Assembly: GCA_014655195.1 (NCBI GenBank)
Contig: BNBH01000016.1
Coordinates: 1 to 64,000, forward strand
DNA length: 64,000 nt
Direction: 5' to 3'
Source of the DNA: Streptomyces cellulosae
Lineage (GTDB): Bacteria > Actinomycetota > Actinomycetes > Streptomycetales > Streptomycetaceae
Shown: piece by piece, positions 10,761 through 24,247 of the stretch
How positions within the stretch are numbered: position 1 is the stretch's first letter
Layout of the letters: every line of letters starts with the position of its first letter
Translations under genes and position numbers: made by a program
Notes under the pieces: model-generated
Database searches by the model: none
Told to the model about the DNA's origin: nothing
The model's input: the letters and a program-made list of their open reading frames with translations, nothing else

Positions 10761-13526
10761 ATGTGGGCGAAGTCAGGGACAGGCACGGGCGTCGGCCCGA
10801 CCGGGCTGGTCGGCCGGGAGGGCGAACTCGCCGAGCTCGCGGCGTTCCTGGAGACGGCCGGGACGGACGGAGCCGTCCTGCTGCTCACCGGTGATCCGGG
10901 CGTGGGGAAGACGGCACTCCTGGACGCGACCGCCGAGCTGGCGGCGGCGAAGGGGATGCGGGTCGTCCGCGGGAGCGGTGTCGAGTACGAGACGGACATC
11001 AGCTTCGCGGGGCTCCATCAGCTCGTCGGCTCGCTGCCGGACGTGTTCGGCCGTCTGCCGCGTGCCGTGCGGGAGGCCCTCGAGGTGGCCCTCGGTCTCG
11101 GCGCCGGTCCCGCGCCGAGCCGGATCGCCGTCCTGAACGCGGCACTGTCCCTGTTCGACGAGGCCGCGAAGGAGCGGCCGTTGCTCCTCGTGGTCGACGA
11201 CCTCCATGTCGTCGACCAGGCGAGCCAGGCCGCGGTGGGTTTCGTCGCCAGACGACTGGGGGGCCGCCGCATCGGGCTGCTCGGAGCGCAGCGGGCGGAG
11301 TCCGGCGCGTCCTTCCCGTCCACCGGTCTGCCGGAGCGCGCGATCGCGCCGCTGGACGACGCGGACGCCCTGCGGCTGCTGTCCCGACGCTTCGCCCACC
11401 TCCCCCGCCGGGTTCTTTCGACCGTGGCGCACGAGGCGCAGGGAAACCCCCTGGCGCTCCTCGAGTTCGCCGGGTCCACCGGGGCGTCCGGCGGCCGACC
11501 CGGCCGAGGGGCGGGACGGGCGAGCGGCCCGGGGCGGGATGTGCGCGCCCTGTACGGCGCCCGCGTCGGACGACTGCCGCGGGAAACGCGCGAGATCCTG
11601 CTGCTCGCGGCTCTCGAGGGCTCCGGCGACATCGGCGTTCTCGAGGCGGCCGGCGGGCCGGGCAGCCTCGATGAACTCGCTCCCGCGGAGCGTGACCACC
11701 TGATCATGGTCACGGAGAACGGCCGCGCGGTGCGCTTCAGGCATCCGCTGGTCAGGTCCGCGGTGGTCGACGGTTCCACCGGCGAGCAGCGGCGCGGCGC
11801 CCACCGCCGGCTGGCCGACGCGCTGGCCGGCCAGCCCGAGCGGCACGGTGATCACCTCGCCAGAGCCACGACGGCCCCCGACGAGGCGGTCGCCGCCGTC
11901 GTGGAGTCGGCGGCCCGGAGCAGCCTGCGGCGCGGTGACGCCGACGGCGCGATAGCGAGACTGCGGCGCGCGGCCGAGCTGAGCCCCGACCGCGCGGACC
12001 GCAGACGCCGCCTGTCGCAGGCCGCCTATGCCGCCGCCTGGGTGGCGGGGCATCTGGAGGTCAGCCACGAGATCATGCGTGAGGTCACGGGCGGTCCGGC
12101 CGCACGGTCGCTCTCGGCGGCGGCGACGGCCGGCTTCCTCCTGCTCGTCACGGAAGGCGACGCCGACACCGCCCACGCGCTGCTGACGGAGGCGGTCGGG
12201 CAGGCGCCGGTGGCGCCCGGTCCGCCGTCGGGCGAGCTGGAGACCGCGCTGTTCACTCTCACCCTCGCCAGCCAGTACTCGGGCCGGCCGGAGCACTGGG
12301 AGCCTCTGGTCGACGTGCTCGCCCGGTTCCCCGAGGCGACGCCCGCCGCCGCGGCATCGCTGGGGCGCGTCCACCACGACCTCGGTTCCGTCACCGACGG
12401 CATGCTGCGCCGCCTGGACGAGGAGATCGCGCGGCTGAGGGACCAGAGCGACGCCGACGTGGTCGTCCGCACCGCCCTGACCGCCTCGTACCTCGACCGG
12501 CTTCCGGGGTGCCGCGAGGCCCTGTCCAGGGTCATACGCGACGGCGGCGCGGTGGGATCGAGCATGCCGGCCCTGATGTTCGTCGCCCTGGACGACCTGT
12601 ACAGCGGCCGGTGGCAGGCGTCGGCCGGCGCCGCGGACGAGCTCATCGCCCTGTCCGAGGAGACGGGGTATCACCTCTTCTCCCAGGTGGGGCACTACGT
12701 CGCCGCGATGGCCGCGGCCCAGCTCGGCGCCCTCGACGCGTGCCGGGAACACTGCGAGGCCGTCTGGGGGTGGTCGGGTCCCAGGGGCCTGAGGCGGCTG
12801 GAGAACTGCGCCCACCAGGCGGCGGCCCGGGCGGCACTCGGCGCCGCCGACTTCGAGACGGCGTTCCGGCACGCCACGGCGATCTGCGCCCCGGGTGTGC
12901 TGCCGCCGTTCAACCCCGAGGCCGTGTGGTCCGCGCCGGACCTCGTCGAGGCCGCCGTACGCACCGGGCGGCACGCCGAGGCGCGACGGCACGCGGACGC
13001 GCTGCGCGACGCCGGTGTCGGTCACCTCTCGTCGCGGTTCGCGCTGAGCGCGGCCACGGTCACGGCGATGACATCGGCTGCCGAGGACAGGGGCCGGTGC
13101 TTCGAGGAGGCGCTCGGACTGCCGGGCGTCGAGCAGTGGCCCTTCGAGGCCGGCCGGGCTCGTCTGGCGTACGGCGAAGCGCTTCGCCGGCAAGGACGCA
13201 ACCGTGACGCCCGGGTGCAACTGGCTGCCGCCCGCGGCCTCTTCGAGGAACTCGGGGCCCGTTCGTGGGAAGCCCGGGCCGCGGCGGAGCTCCGCGCCAC
13301 CGGCATGACGCGGACCGGCCGGGGCAAGGCCGGTGAGGCCCTCACCCCGCAGGAGCTGGAGGTCGCGAGGCTGGCGGCGACGGGGCTGTCCAACCCGCAG
13401 ATCGCGTCGCGTCTGTTCCTTTCGCCGCGGACCGTGTCGTCGCATCTCTACCGTGTGTTCCCGAAGCTCGGAATCACGTCGCGGGCCGAGCTCCGCAACG
13501 CTCTGGAGGCGCTGCCTCCCGCGTAG
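10761..13526 (+). CDS. LuxR-family (LAL-type) transcriptional regulator with AAA ATPase domain
   Basis: A 921-residue regulator. An N-terminal ATPase has Walker A TGDPGVGKTALLD and Walker B RPLLLVVDDLHVVD, then a long helical, TPR-like middle, and a C-terminal LuxR helix-turn-helix (ALTPQELEVARLAATGLSNP, then RTVSSHLYRVFPKLGI). This is the LAL/MalT-like layout, often linked to pathway-specific activation in Streptomyces. ATG 10761 has GAGG ten bases upstream; an in-frame GTG at 10719 lacks a site. No metabolic cluster surrounds it, so its target is unknown. A copy of the GCGCAGTTCCCC repeat follows the stop. Confidence 0.9.
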   Translation: MWAKSGTGTGVGPTGLVGREGELAELAAFLETAGTDGAVLLLTGDPGVGKTALLDATAELAAAKGMRVVRGSGVEYETDISFAGLHQLVGSLPDVFGRLPRAVREALEVALGLGAGPAPSRIAVLNAALSLFDEAAKERPLLLVVDDLHVVDQASQAAVGFVARRLGGRRIGLLGAQRAESGASFPSTGLPERAIAPLDDADALRLLSRRFAHLPRRVLSTVAHEAQGNPLALLEFAGSTGASGGRPGRGAGRASGPGRDVRALYGARVGRLPRETREILLLAALEGSGDIGVLEAAGGPGSLDELAPAERDHLIMVTENGRAVRFRHPLVRSAVVDGSTGEQRRGAHRRLADALAGQPERHGDHLARATTAPDEAVAAVVESAARSSLRRGDADGAIARLRRAAELSPDRADRRRRLSQAAYAAAWVAGHLEVSHEIMREVTGGPAARSLSAAATAGFLLLVTEGDADTAHALLTEAVGQAPVAPGPPSGELETALFTLTLASQYSGRPEHWEPLVDVLARFPEATPAAAASLGRVHHDLGSVTDGMLRRLDEEIARLRDQSDADVVVRTALTASYLDRLPGCREALSRVIRDGGAVGSSMPALMFVALDDLYSGRWQASAGAADELIALSEETGYHLFSQVGHYVAAMAAAQLGALDACREHCEAVWGWSGPRGLRRLENCAHQAAARAALGAADFETAFRHATAICAPGVLPPFNPEAVWSAPDLVEAAVRTGRHAEARRHADALRDAGVGHLSSRFALSAATVTAMTSAAEDRGRCFEEALGLPGVEQWPFEAGRARLAYGEALRRQGRNRDARVQLAAARGLFEELGARSWEARAAAELRATGMTRTGRGKAGEALTPQELEVARLAATGLSNPQIASRLFLSPRTVSSHLYRVFPKLGITSRAELRNALEALPPA

Positions 13527-13540
13527 CGCCGTACGGCGTT

Positions 13541-13590
13541 CGTGCGGGTGCGTGGGGGCTTCTCGCGCAGTTCCCCGCGCCCCTCCAGGG
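13541..13590 (+). repeat. single copy of the GCGCAGTTCCCC interspersed repeat
   Basis: CGTGCGGGTGCGTGGGGG followed by CGCGCAGTTCCCCGCGCCCC repeats the first half of the 68-bp unit at 7073. It lies 15 bases after the LuxR stop, again at the 3' end of a gene. Confidence 0.75.
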
Positions 13591-13645
13591 CACACGTGAC
13601 CCGCCGCCGGCCTCGTGGGGCCGGTGACCAGGGTGGCCGGGTCCC

Positions 13646-13882
13646 TTACAGGAGCAGGATGATCGCGTAAACCAGGAAGAACGCCGCGATGAAGGCGACC
13701 ACGGCGAGGATCGCGGTCAGGGGGCCCTTGGACCAGCCCTTGGCGGGGTTGTGGTCCAGTTCGTACGGGCCCGCCTCGGGCATGCTGCTCTCCGCGGGCG
13801 GGGTCTCGCCCGGGGGGACGCCGCCACCTGCCTCGAGGCCGGTGGTGCGGTCCGGATCGGGATCGGGATTGACGTAGGTCAT
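13646..13882 (-). CDS. DUF6480 family small membrane protein
   Basis: A 78-residue protein with the layout I associate with DUF6480: MTYVNPDPDPDRT at the start, a Gly/Pro-rich GGGVPPGETPPAESSM, HNPAKGWSKGP, then one C-terminal membrane helix (LTAILAVVAFIAAFFLVYAI). Function is unknown. ATG 13882 is chosen over an in-frame start at 13975 because it gives the family-typical N-terminus and has GGGGGA about 11 bases upstream. Divergent from the acyl-CoA ligase gene; the 128 bases between hold both promoters. Confidence 0.75.
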   Translation of the reverse strand: MTYVNPDPDPDRTTGLEAGGGVPPGETPPAESSMPEAGPYELDHNPAKGWSKGPLTAILAVVAFIAAFFLVYAIILLL

Positions 13883-14010
13883 GGGGACCGGGTCCCCCGA
13901 AAGCGGCCCAGTCATCAGTGCGGACACACTTGACGTGATCCCGGCCCAGGGCCCGCCCGGCTGGACTACATTCATGCACCGTCACCCCCCGTCACCATGA
14001 GGAGCAGTGC

Positions 14011-15909
14011 ATGCGCGACCTCGCTCTCGCTCCGCCGTACGCCTCGCCCCTGACCGGCGGCCTCGCCGACAGCCTGTTCGCGAGGGCGGCCGAGAGCCCG
14101 ACCATGCCGGTGCTGGCCCGCCGCACCGGGGCCTCCGCCACCTGGGAGGAGGTCAGCGCCGTCGAGTTCCGCGACGAGGTGGTCGATCTCGCCAAGGGCC
14201 TGATCGCGTCCGGCATCCAGCCGGGCACCCGCGTCGCGATCATGGCGCGCACCCGCTACGAGTGGACCGTCCTGTGCCACGCCCTGTGGACGGTGGGCGC
14301 CGAGGTCGTGCCGGTCTACCCCACCTCCTCGCGGGAGCAGGTCGAGTGGATCCTGCGCGACGCCGGCTGTGTGGCCGTGCTGGTCGAGGACGAGCAGAGC
14401 GTGATGACCGTGGGCTCGGTGTGCGCCCAGCTGCCCCGGCTGCGGCACGTGTGGCAGCTCGACGCGGGCGCGCTGGACCAGCTGGTGGCGCGCGGCGAGG
14501 CCATCCCGGCGGCGACGGTCGACTCGCTGCGGCGGATCGTGCTGCCGGACACGACGGCCGTGGTGGCGTACACCTCCGGCACCTCGGGGCACGCCATGGG
14601 CTGCGCCCTCAGCCACCGCGGGCTGGCGTTCATCTGCGACACGCTGCTGGCGGGCTGGGGGCATGTCGCGGCGCCGCCCGGCGAGCAGGGGTCCGTGCTG
14701 GCGTTCCTGCCGTTCTCGCACGTGTACGGGCTGATGATCCAGAGTCTGTGCATCCGCGGCGGCCTGCTGATGGGCCACGAGCCGGACCTGGGCGCCGACG
14801 CGCTGTCGACGTCGCTGCGGTCGTTCCGTCCCACGTATCTGTACGCGGTGCCGTCCTTGCTGGAGAAGATCTACAAGAACTTCCTGCGGGCCTCGCAGTT
14901 GTCGGGGCGCGGGGCGCTGTTCGAGCGGGCCGCCGGCACCGCGCGTGACTTCGCGGCGGCGACGGAGCGGCAGCGCCTCGGACGCGGGTCCGGGCCCGGC
15001 TTCGACCTGCGGATGCAGCACGCCCTGTACGAGCGGACCGTGTACCGCAAGCTGCGGGCGACGCTCGGCGGCCGGGTGCTGCGGGCCACGTCCGGCGGCT
15101 CCCCGCTCTCCCGCGACCTGTCCCTCTTCTACGAGGGCATCGGCATCTACGTGCACGACGGCTACGGCCTCACCGAGACCAGCGGCGGCATCACCATGCA
15201 GCCGTACGGCAGGGAGAAGTCGGGGACGGTCGGGCAGCCGCTGCCGGGCACCGCGATCAAGGTGGCCGAGGACGGGGAGATCCTGGTGCGCGGGCCGTCG
15301 GTGTTCCAGGGGTACATCGGCGAACCGGCCGCGACCCGGGCGGCCCTGCGGGACGGGTGGCTGGCCACGGGCGACCTGGGCCGGCTGGACGGCGAGGGCT
15401 ACCTGACGATCACGGGCCGCAAGAAGGACATCATCGTCACCAGCAGCGGCAAGAGCGTGGCCCCGGCCGCCCTGGAGCAGCGGCTGCGGATGCACCCCCT
15501 CGTCCACCAGGCCGTGGTGGTGGGCGACAACCGGCCGTGCGTGGGCGCCCTGATCACGCTGGACCCGGAGTTCCTGGCGGACTGGCGGGCGGCCCTGTCG
15601 CTGCAGGGCGACGCCCCGGCGCGGGAGGCGCGGGAGGAGAACGCGCTGCGGGAGGAGATCGGGCGGGCGGTCGCCGCCGCCAACAGCAGCGTGTCCAGGT
15701 CGGAGTCGATCCGGGTGTTCCGTGTGCTGCCGGAGCCGTTCGACGTGTCCAACGGACTGCTGACGCCGTCGATGAAGCTGCGCCGGGACGAGATCGTGCG
15801 CCGCTACGCCCTGGAGATCGACGCGATGTACCAGTCCCGCACGCGCCCGGCGCGCCCCCCGGTGCGCACCGACGCGTCGGTGTGGGACGAGGACAATGTG
15901 TTCCGCTGA
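14011..15909 (+). CDS. long-chain fatty-acid--CoA ligase (AMP-dependent synthetase)
   Basis: A 632-residue member of the adenylate-forming family, activating a fatty acid to its acyl-AMP and then acyl-CoA. The P-loop-like AYTSGTSGHAMGCALSHRGL, YGLTETSGG, and TGDLGRLDGEGYLTITGRKK with the C-terminal swivelling lysine region are intact. Length and layout match FadD15-type bacterial ligases. ATG 14011 has AGGAG (14000-14004) six bases upstream. A 10-bp GC hairpin (15925-15949) follows the stop, so it is likely transcribed alone. Chain-length preference cannot be told. Confidence 0.92.
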   Translation: MRDLALAPPYASPLTGGLADSLFARAAESPTMPVLARRTGASATWEEVSAVEFRDEVVDLAKGLIASGIQPGTRVAIMARTRYEWTVLCHALWTVGAEVVPVYPTSSREQVEWILRDAGCVAVLVEDEQSVMTVGSVCAQLPRLRHVWQLDAGALDQLVARGEAIPAATVDSLRRIVLPDTTAVVAYTSGTSGHAMGCALSHRGLAFICDTLLAGWGHVAAPPGEQGSVLAFLPFSHVYGLMIQSLCIRGGLLMGHEPDLGADALSTSLRSFRPTYLYAVPSLLEKIYKNFLRASQLSGRGALFERAAGTARDFAAATERQRLGRGSGPGFDLRMQHALYERTVYRKLRATLGGRVLRATSGGSPLSRDLSLFYEGIGIYVHDGYGLTETSGGITMQPYGREKSGTVGQPLPGTAIKVAEDGEILVRGPSVFQGYIGEPAATRAALRDGWLATGDLGRLDGEGYLTITGRKKDIIVTSSGKSVAPAALEQRLRMHPLVHQAVVVGDNRPCVGALITLDPEFLADWRAALSLQGDAPAREAREENALREEIGRAVAAANSSVSRSESIRVFRVLPEPFDVSNGLLTPSMKLRRDEIVRRYALEIDAMYQSRTRPARPPVRTDASVWDEDNVFR

Positions 15910-15924
15910 TCATGCGCGCCACGG

Positions 15925-15949
15925 GGTGCGGGGTTTGTCACCCCGCACC
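15925..15949 (+). terminator. hairpin terminator after acyl-CoA ligase
   Basis: GGTGCGGGGT and ACCCCGCACC form a perfect 10-bp stem with a 5-base loop (TTGTC), 15 bases after the ligase stop. It lacks a T-tract. Confidence 0.7.
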
Positions 15950-16055
15950 GTCGGGCAGGCGGGCGCGTAGGCTCCGCCCGCACGGGAACCCAACGATCGG
16001 GGAACGCAACAGCAGCGACGACCGCCCCGGCGACGACCGGGGCCTGGAAGGCGAC

Positions 16056-16490
16056 ATGGCACCCGAGTCGCGTAGGGACAGGACACTGGCCGGCGAGGAG
16101 ATCACGAGCCGCATCGCCAGCTTCCCGGGGGAGCTGCACGATGTGACGGACGCACGTCTGGTCGCGGAGGAATTCCTCTTCGACCTGGCCCGCGCGTCGG
16201 CGCCGTCGGCGCCGGAGCACTGGGACGACATACTCCTGGTGGTCACGGAACTGGCCGCCAACGCGGTGCAGTACGCCCCCGGACCGTTCGAGCTGCGGCT
16301 GCGCCGCACGTTCGACGGGGTGCATGTGGTGATGCACGACACCAGCACCACCGAGCCGGCCCCGCGCCCGTTCCATCCGCACAGCGGCGGGGGCGGCATC
16401 GGATGGCATCTGATCCACACGCTCTGCGACCAGGTGAGCGTCGTGACGCATGGGCAGGGGAAGGACATCCACGTCTTCCTGCCCTGGTGA
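16056..16490 (+). CDS. ATP-binding anti-sigma-factor-like protein (RsbW/SpoIIAB type)
   Basis: A 144-residue GHKL-type ATPase. The N-box reads VVTELAANAVQYAP, the Asp-containing G1 region is replaced by VVMHDTSTTEPAP, and GGGGIGWHLIHTLC forms the G2 glycine loop. Such proteins are Streptomyces single-domain kinases that bind a sigma factor or an anti-anti-sigma (STAS) protein. The partner cannot be told, but STAS, SpoIIE and SigB-type genes lie within 20 kb. ATG 16056 follows GGAAGGCGAC. The gene ends 30 bases before the convergent PRC-barrel gene, with a shared hairpin between them. Confidence 0.85.
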   Translation: MAPESRRDRTLAGEEITSRIASFPGELHDVTDARLVAEEFLFDLARASAPSAPEHWDDILLVVTELAANAVQYAPGPFELRLRRTFDGVHVVMHDTSTTEPAPRPFHPHSGGGGIGWHLIHTLCDQVSVVTHGQGKDIHVFLPW

Positions 16491-16498
16491 ACCCGGCG

Positions 16499-16517
16499 GC
16501 GGGGCGGCAGGCCCCGC
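16499..16517. terminator. hairpin between convergent genes
   Basis: GCGGGGC and GCCCCGC form a perfect 7-bp stem with a 5-base loop between the stops of the RsbW-like gene and the PRC-barrel gene, placed to serve both directions. Confidence 0.5.
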
Positions 16518-16519
16518 GT

Positions 16520-16927
16520 TCATCCGGCGGGCCGCTCCTCGCGGGGCAGCTCGCTGTAGTAGTAGCCGACGGCGGTGAGGTAGACCCGGTCCATGGTCTC
16601 GCTGTCGGTGCGGAAGCGCGGCGCGGCCTTCAGCTCGGCCCGGGTGCAGGACACCGTCAGCTTCCGCCCCTCGGTGTCGACCGAGGTGATCACCCCGACG
16701 GGGACCAGGAGACTGCGGCCGAACACCCACACACCCGTGTCCACGACGAGGTGCGGCATGCCGTGGTGGGCGGCCTGGCGGTCGACGTGGCCGGCGGTGC
16801 CGTCGCGCGCGACGACGGTGTAGCCCGTGAGGTCCGCTTCCCGGGCGTGGCCGACGCCCGGCGCGTACGACCAGATGCTGTCGGTGGGCACTGCTTCCGG
16901 CCTCCCCGGGGTACGACTGCTCGCCAT
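16520..16927 (-). CDS. PRC-barrel domain protein
   Basis: A 135-residue cytoplasmic protein. The PRC-barrel-like core includes GYTVVARDGTAGHVD, HLVVDTGVWVFGRSLLVPVG and GRKLTVSCTRAELKAAP. Members of this fold bind RNA-processing or photosynthetic partners elsewhere; here the role is unknown. Such proteins are frequent near stress-response genes in Streptomyces. ATG 16927 has a GGGGGAG site 6 bases upstream. A SigB-type promoter match (17079-17103) lies about 150 bases upstream on the same strand, which would make it a general-stress gene. Confidence 0.8.
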   Translation of the reverse strand: MASSRTPGRPEAVPTDSIWSYAPGVGHAREADLTGYTVVARDGTAGHVDRQAAHHGMPHLVVDTGVWVFGRSLLVPVGVITSVDTEGRKLTVSCTRAELKAAPRFRTDSETMDRVYLTAVGYYYSELPREERPAG

Positions 16928-17257
16928 GAACTGCTCCCCCTTCGCACGAGCGGGGCCGGAACTCCGCCCCCCTCCACCCGAGCAGATACCCGTCCGGCGG
17001 GCACACATTCGAACGGCGCCCGCCGAATGCGGCCGGCCCGGCCGGGCGGACGTCCGAGCGGACGTGAAACCGCATCAGGTACCCCGGTTTCCCGGGAACA
17101 TGCACGCCGGAAAACGTGATTCTCAACCGGCCCGGAAAGCCCCCCTCCTGCTTTGTCGCGCGCCCGCGTGCTGGGTTAATCTGCGGCGTATTTCTCGCCG
17201 CGCGACTCCGCTGATCTGCGGAAATGCGCACTGAATGGGGCCGGAACGAGGGTGCGC
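16928..17257. other. 330-base divergent intergenic region
   Basis: It separates the PRC-barrel gene from the poly-HAMP kinase gene. It holds the minus-strand SigB-type promoter match at 17079-17103. On the plus strand a GGGTTAATC stretch (about 17174-17182) could be a -10 element for the kinase gene, but no matching -35 was found. No open frame in it looks coding. Confidence 0.5.
17079..17103 (-). promoter_or_regulatory. SigB-type promoter candidate for the PRC-barrel gene
   Basis: On the minus strand GCAT (17103-17100), a 15-base spacer and GGGTAC (17084-17079) match the Streptomyces SigB pattern GNNT-N14-16-GGGTAC/T exactly. The same GCAT/GGGTAC pair occurs before the STAS gene (23711) and the SsgA-like gene (63065). 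Confidence 0.55.
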
Positions 17258-21258
<4,001 letters not shown>

Positions 21259-21262
<4 letters not shown>

Positions 21263-23679
21263 GCGTCCACGGGCACCCGGGCGGGCCGCCGCCCGAGGAG
21301 ATGGAACTGCTGAGCACCCCGGCGGGTCCGGCCGGGGTGGCCGCCGACTCCCCCGTGGGCCGGCTCGCGGCGACGGTGGACCGGCTGAGCCGTGAGGTGC
21401 GGGCCGCGCAGGCGGAGGCCGAGGGGCGGGCGCTGATCGAGCTCGCCAAGGGCATCCTCGTGGAGCGCCTCGGGTGCGGTCCCGCGCAGGCGGCGCGGCA
21501 GCTCGCGGAGCTGACCGGGCAGGCAGGGACGACCCAGCTGGAGTTCGCCGTCGAGGTGATCAACCAGGCCGCCCGCGACCGGATGTCCGAGGTGACGCAC
21601 GCCTTCCTGGCCGCCACCCGGGCGGCCGCCGAGGCGGAGGCGGAGGGGGACCCTGCGGCCGTACGGCTGCGGGCGGCGGAGAGCGGGGCGCTCGCCGCCG
21701 ACGACACCCAGGCGGTGGCGGAGTCGCTGCTGGAGCAGGCGCTGCGTCCGCTGGGCGCGGTCGCCGTGGCGATCTGGGCGGCGGGCGCCGACGGGTCGCT
21801 GACCCTGGCCGGCAGCGCCGGCTTCTCCCCCGCCGAGGCGGCGCGCTGGTACTACGTGCCGCCGGACGTGGCGACGGTCGCGCGATGCGGTCTGGCAGAG
21901 CGTGAGGGGCTGTGGATCGAGTCGCTGTCGGAGCGGGGACTGCCCAGCGTGGGCCGGCACCACCACCCCGACGGCGGCCGCGCGGCCGTGCCCGCCGGGA
22001 CCGGCGGGCGGGTGTACGGCGTGCTGGAGATCGTCTGGCCGGCGCCGCTGCCCCCGCAGCGGCCGCAGATAGTGCGTCAGGTGGAGGCGCTGGCGGAGCT
22101 GTGCGCGCACACCCTGGAGACGTACACGGCGCCGGGCGGCCCCGCCCGGCCGGAGCGGGCGCTGCCGGACGCGGCGGAGCTGATGGACCTGGCGGACGGG
22201 CTGTACGACCCGGCCCTGGTGCTCGTGCCGCACCTGGACGCGTCGGGCAACCTGCTCGACTTCCGCATCCAGCACGTCAACAGCCGCTTCCTGGACCCGG
22301 CGGGCCGGCCGCGCGGCATGGTCAGCGGGGCGCTGCTGCTGGAGGCGTACCCGATGGCCGCCGGGGAGAGCGAGCTGTTCCAGCGGATCGAGCGGGTCTA
22401 CGCCACGGGTGAGCCGTTCCGGGCCCGGCGGATGCATCTGACCGCGCTGGTGGACCAGGTGCCGCTGTCGGCGGTCGCGGACATCAGCGTCAGCCGGCAC
22501 GGCTCGGGGATCCTGTTCATCTGGCGGATCGAGGACGAGACGGCCCGGCTGGCGAGCCTGCTGCAGCACGCGCAGCGGCTCGGCCGGATCGGCGGGTTCG
22601 AGGAGAACCTGCTCACCGGGGAGATCACCTGGAACGGGCAGCTGTTCGACCTCTACGGGCGTCCGGAGACCAGTCCCCCGGTGCCGCTGGAGGACCTGCC
22701 GGCGTACGCCCACCCGGACGACGCGGTCGCCATCGGCCGTTTCCTGCGCACGCTGCTGCACCACCGGCGCCCGGCCTCGGCCGCGTTCCGGCTGCAGCGG
22801 CCCGACGGGGTGACCCGGCACATCCGGGTGGTCGCCGAGCCGGTGCTGGACACCGACGGGCGGCTGCTCACCGTACGGGGCGCCTACCAGGACATCTCGT
22901 CGCAGCACTGGACGGAGGTGGCGCTGGCCGCGACCCGCGACCAGCTGGCCCACACCGAGCAGCACGCCAGCGAGCGGGACCGGCTGGCGCTGCAGCTGCA
23001 GCGTGCGATCATGCCGCCCGCGCAGGCCCCGCTGCAGATGCCCGACCTGGACGTGGCCGTGCGCTACCGGCCGGCCGAGGCGGAGCAGCTGGTCGGCGGC
23101 GACTGGTACGACGCGGTGGTGCTGCCGTCGCGTCTGGTGCTGCTGTGCGTGGGCGACGTCGCGGGGCACGGCATCGAGGCGGCGACCAGCATGGTCGTGC
23201 TGCGCAACGCGCTGCGCGGCCTCGCCGTCACCGGCGCGGGGCCAGGGCAGCTGCTGTCGTGGCTGAACATGGTCGTGCACCATCTCACCGGCGGGGTCAC
23301 GGCCACCGCCGTGTGCGGTCTGTACGACCCGGCCACCCGCACCCTGCGGTGGGCGCGGGCGGGTCATCTGCCGCCGGTGCTGGTGCGCGGCTCGGAGGCG
23401 GCCCCGCTGCCGCCGGTGCGCGGTCTGCTGCTGGGCGCCGTCCCCGAGGCGCGCTACGAGGAGGGCGAGGTGCAGCTCGCCGCGGACGACAACCTGCTGA
23501 TGTACACGGACGGTCTGATCGAGCGCCGCGACCGCTCGGTGGAGGAGTCGCTGACGCACCTCCTCACCACCGCGGCGAAGGCCCCGGGCACGCTCGACCA
23601 GCGGCTCGACCGGCTGCTCACGTACAGCAGGTCGGACACCGACGACGACACGTGCATCGTGGGGATCAGGGTGGGGTAG
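21259..23679 (+). CDS. SpoIIE-type PP2C phosphatase with N-terminal ANTAR-like domain, GAF and PAS
   Basis: An 806-residue protein. Residues about 55-105 (ALIELAKGILVERLGCGPAQ and onward) look like an ANTAR RNA-binding domain. A GAF region (about 145-295), PAS-like regions (about 305-560, with RIGGFEENLLTGEITWNG and VTRHIRVVAEPVLDTDG) and a C-terminal SpoIIE/PP2C domain follow, with GGDWYDAVVL, GDVAGHGIEA and LLMYTDGLIERR carrying the metal-binding aspartates. The phosphatase should dephosphorylate a STAS anti-anti-sigma factor, most simply the one encoded next (23782). The ATG overlaps the kinase stop (ATGA). Confidence 0.9.
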
Positions 23680-23710
23680 GTCACGCGGACGGCCGATCCG
23701 GCGGGGGCAG

Positions 23711-23735
23711 GCATGAGGGGGCGATTCGGGGGTAC
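23711..23735 (+). promoter_or_regulatory. SigB-type promoter candidate for the STAS gene
   Basis: GCAT (23711-23714), a 15-base spacer and GGGTAC (23730-23735) match the SigB pattern exactly, 46 bases before the STAS gene start. The hexamers are identical to those at 17079-17103 and 63065-63088. Confidence 0.6.
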
Positions 23736-23781
23736 GCGCGGCTGCGCGACGAAGAGCTTGATCACCTTGTTGGAGGTACTC

Positions 23782-24174
23782 GTGCCCATTGCCCAGGACC
23801 CGTTGTCCGTCGAGGTGACACTTCCTCGTGAGGACGTGGCCCTCGTGACCGTCGAGGGCTACTTGGACGTCGACACCGCGACCGAGTTCCAGCACCATCT
23901 GGCGAACCAGCTGCACCACGGCCGCCGGCACTTCCTGCTGGACCTGTCGGCGGTGCCGTTCATGGACTCCTCCGGCATGAACATCATCCTGCGCGTCTAC
24001 CAGGAGGCGCGGGAGCTGCCGGGGAGCGTGCACATCATCTCGCCCACCCCCGCGGTGCGCCGGATCCTCGATCTGACGGGCGTCAGCATCACCGTGCCCG
24101 TGTCGGAGAGCGTCGACGAGGCGCTGGAGCGCGTCGACCACCCGCAGGCGGCCCCGGCCGAGCCCGAGGCCTGA
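23782..24174 (+). CDS. STAS-domain anti-sigma factor antagonist
   Basis: A 130-residue single STAS domain of the SpoIIAA/RsbV type. The phosphorylation segment PFMDSSGMNI places Ser63/Ser64 where the family is phosphorylated by its anti-sigma kinase; VALVTVEGYLDVDTA forms the first strands. When dephosphorylated, such proteins bind the anti-sigma factor and free the sigma factor. GTG 23782 has GGAGG five bases upstream; an in-frame ATG at 23713 lies inside the putative promoter and is rejected. The upstream SpoIIE protein is the obvious phosphatase partner. A strong hairpin follows the gene. Confidence 0.9.
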   Translation: MPIAQDPLSVEVTLPREDVALVTVEGYLDVDTATEFQHHLANQLHHGRRHFLLDLSAVPFMDSSGMNIILRVYQEARELPGSVHIISPTPAVRRILDLTGVSITVPVSESVDEALERVDHPQAAPAEPEA

Positions 24175-24191
24175 GCGGGACCGCCCCGCCC

Positions 24192-24216
24192 GCCCGGCCC
24201 CGTCACGGGTCCGGGC
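24192..24216 (+). terminator. hairpin terminator between STAS and RsbR-like genes
   Basis: GCCCGG/CCGGGC and CCCG/CGGG stack into a 10-bp stem with one mismatch and a 3-base loop, followed by GCTTTGT. It lies 17 bases after the STAS stop and 32 before the RsbR-like start, so it probably divides the signalling cluster into two transcripts. Confidence 0.6.
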
Positions 24217-24247
24217 GCTTTGTGACGACGAGGAGGAGAGCAGACAG

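Noticed and set aside
10773..13985. 1070-codon minus-strand frame opposite the LuxR gene
   Set aside because: Same GC-frame artefact; the plus strand shows Walker and LuxR motifs.
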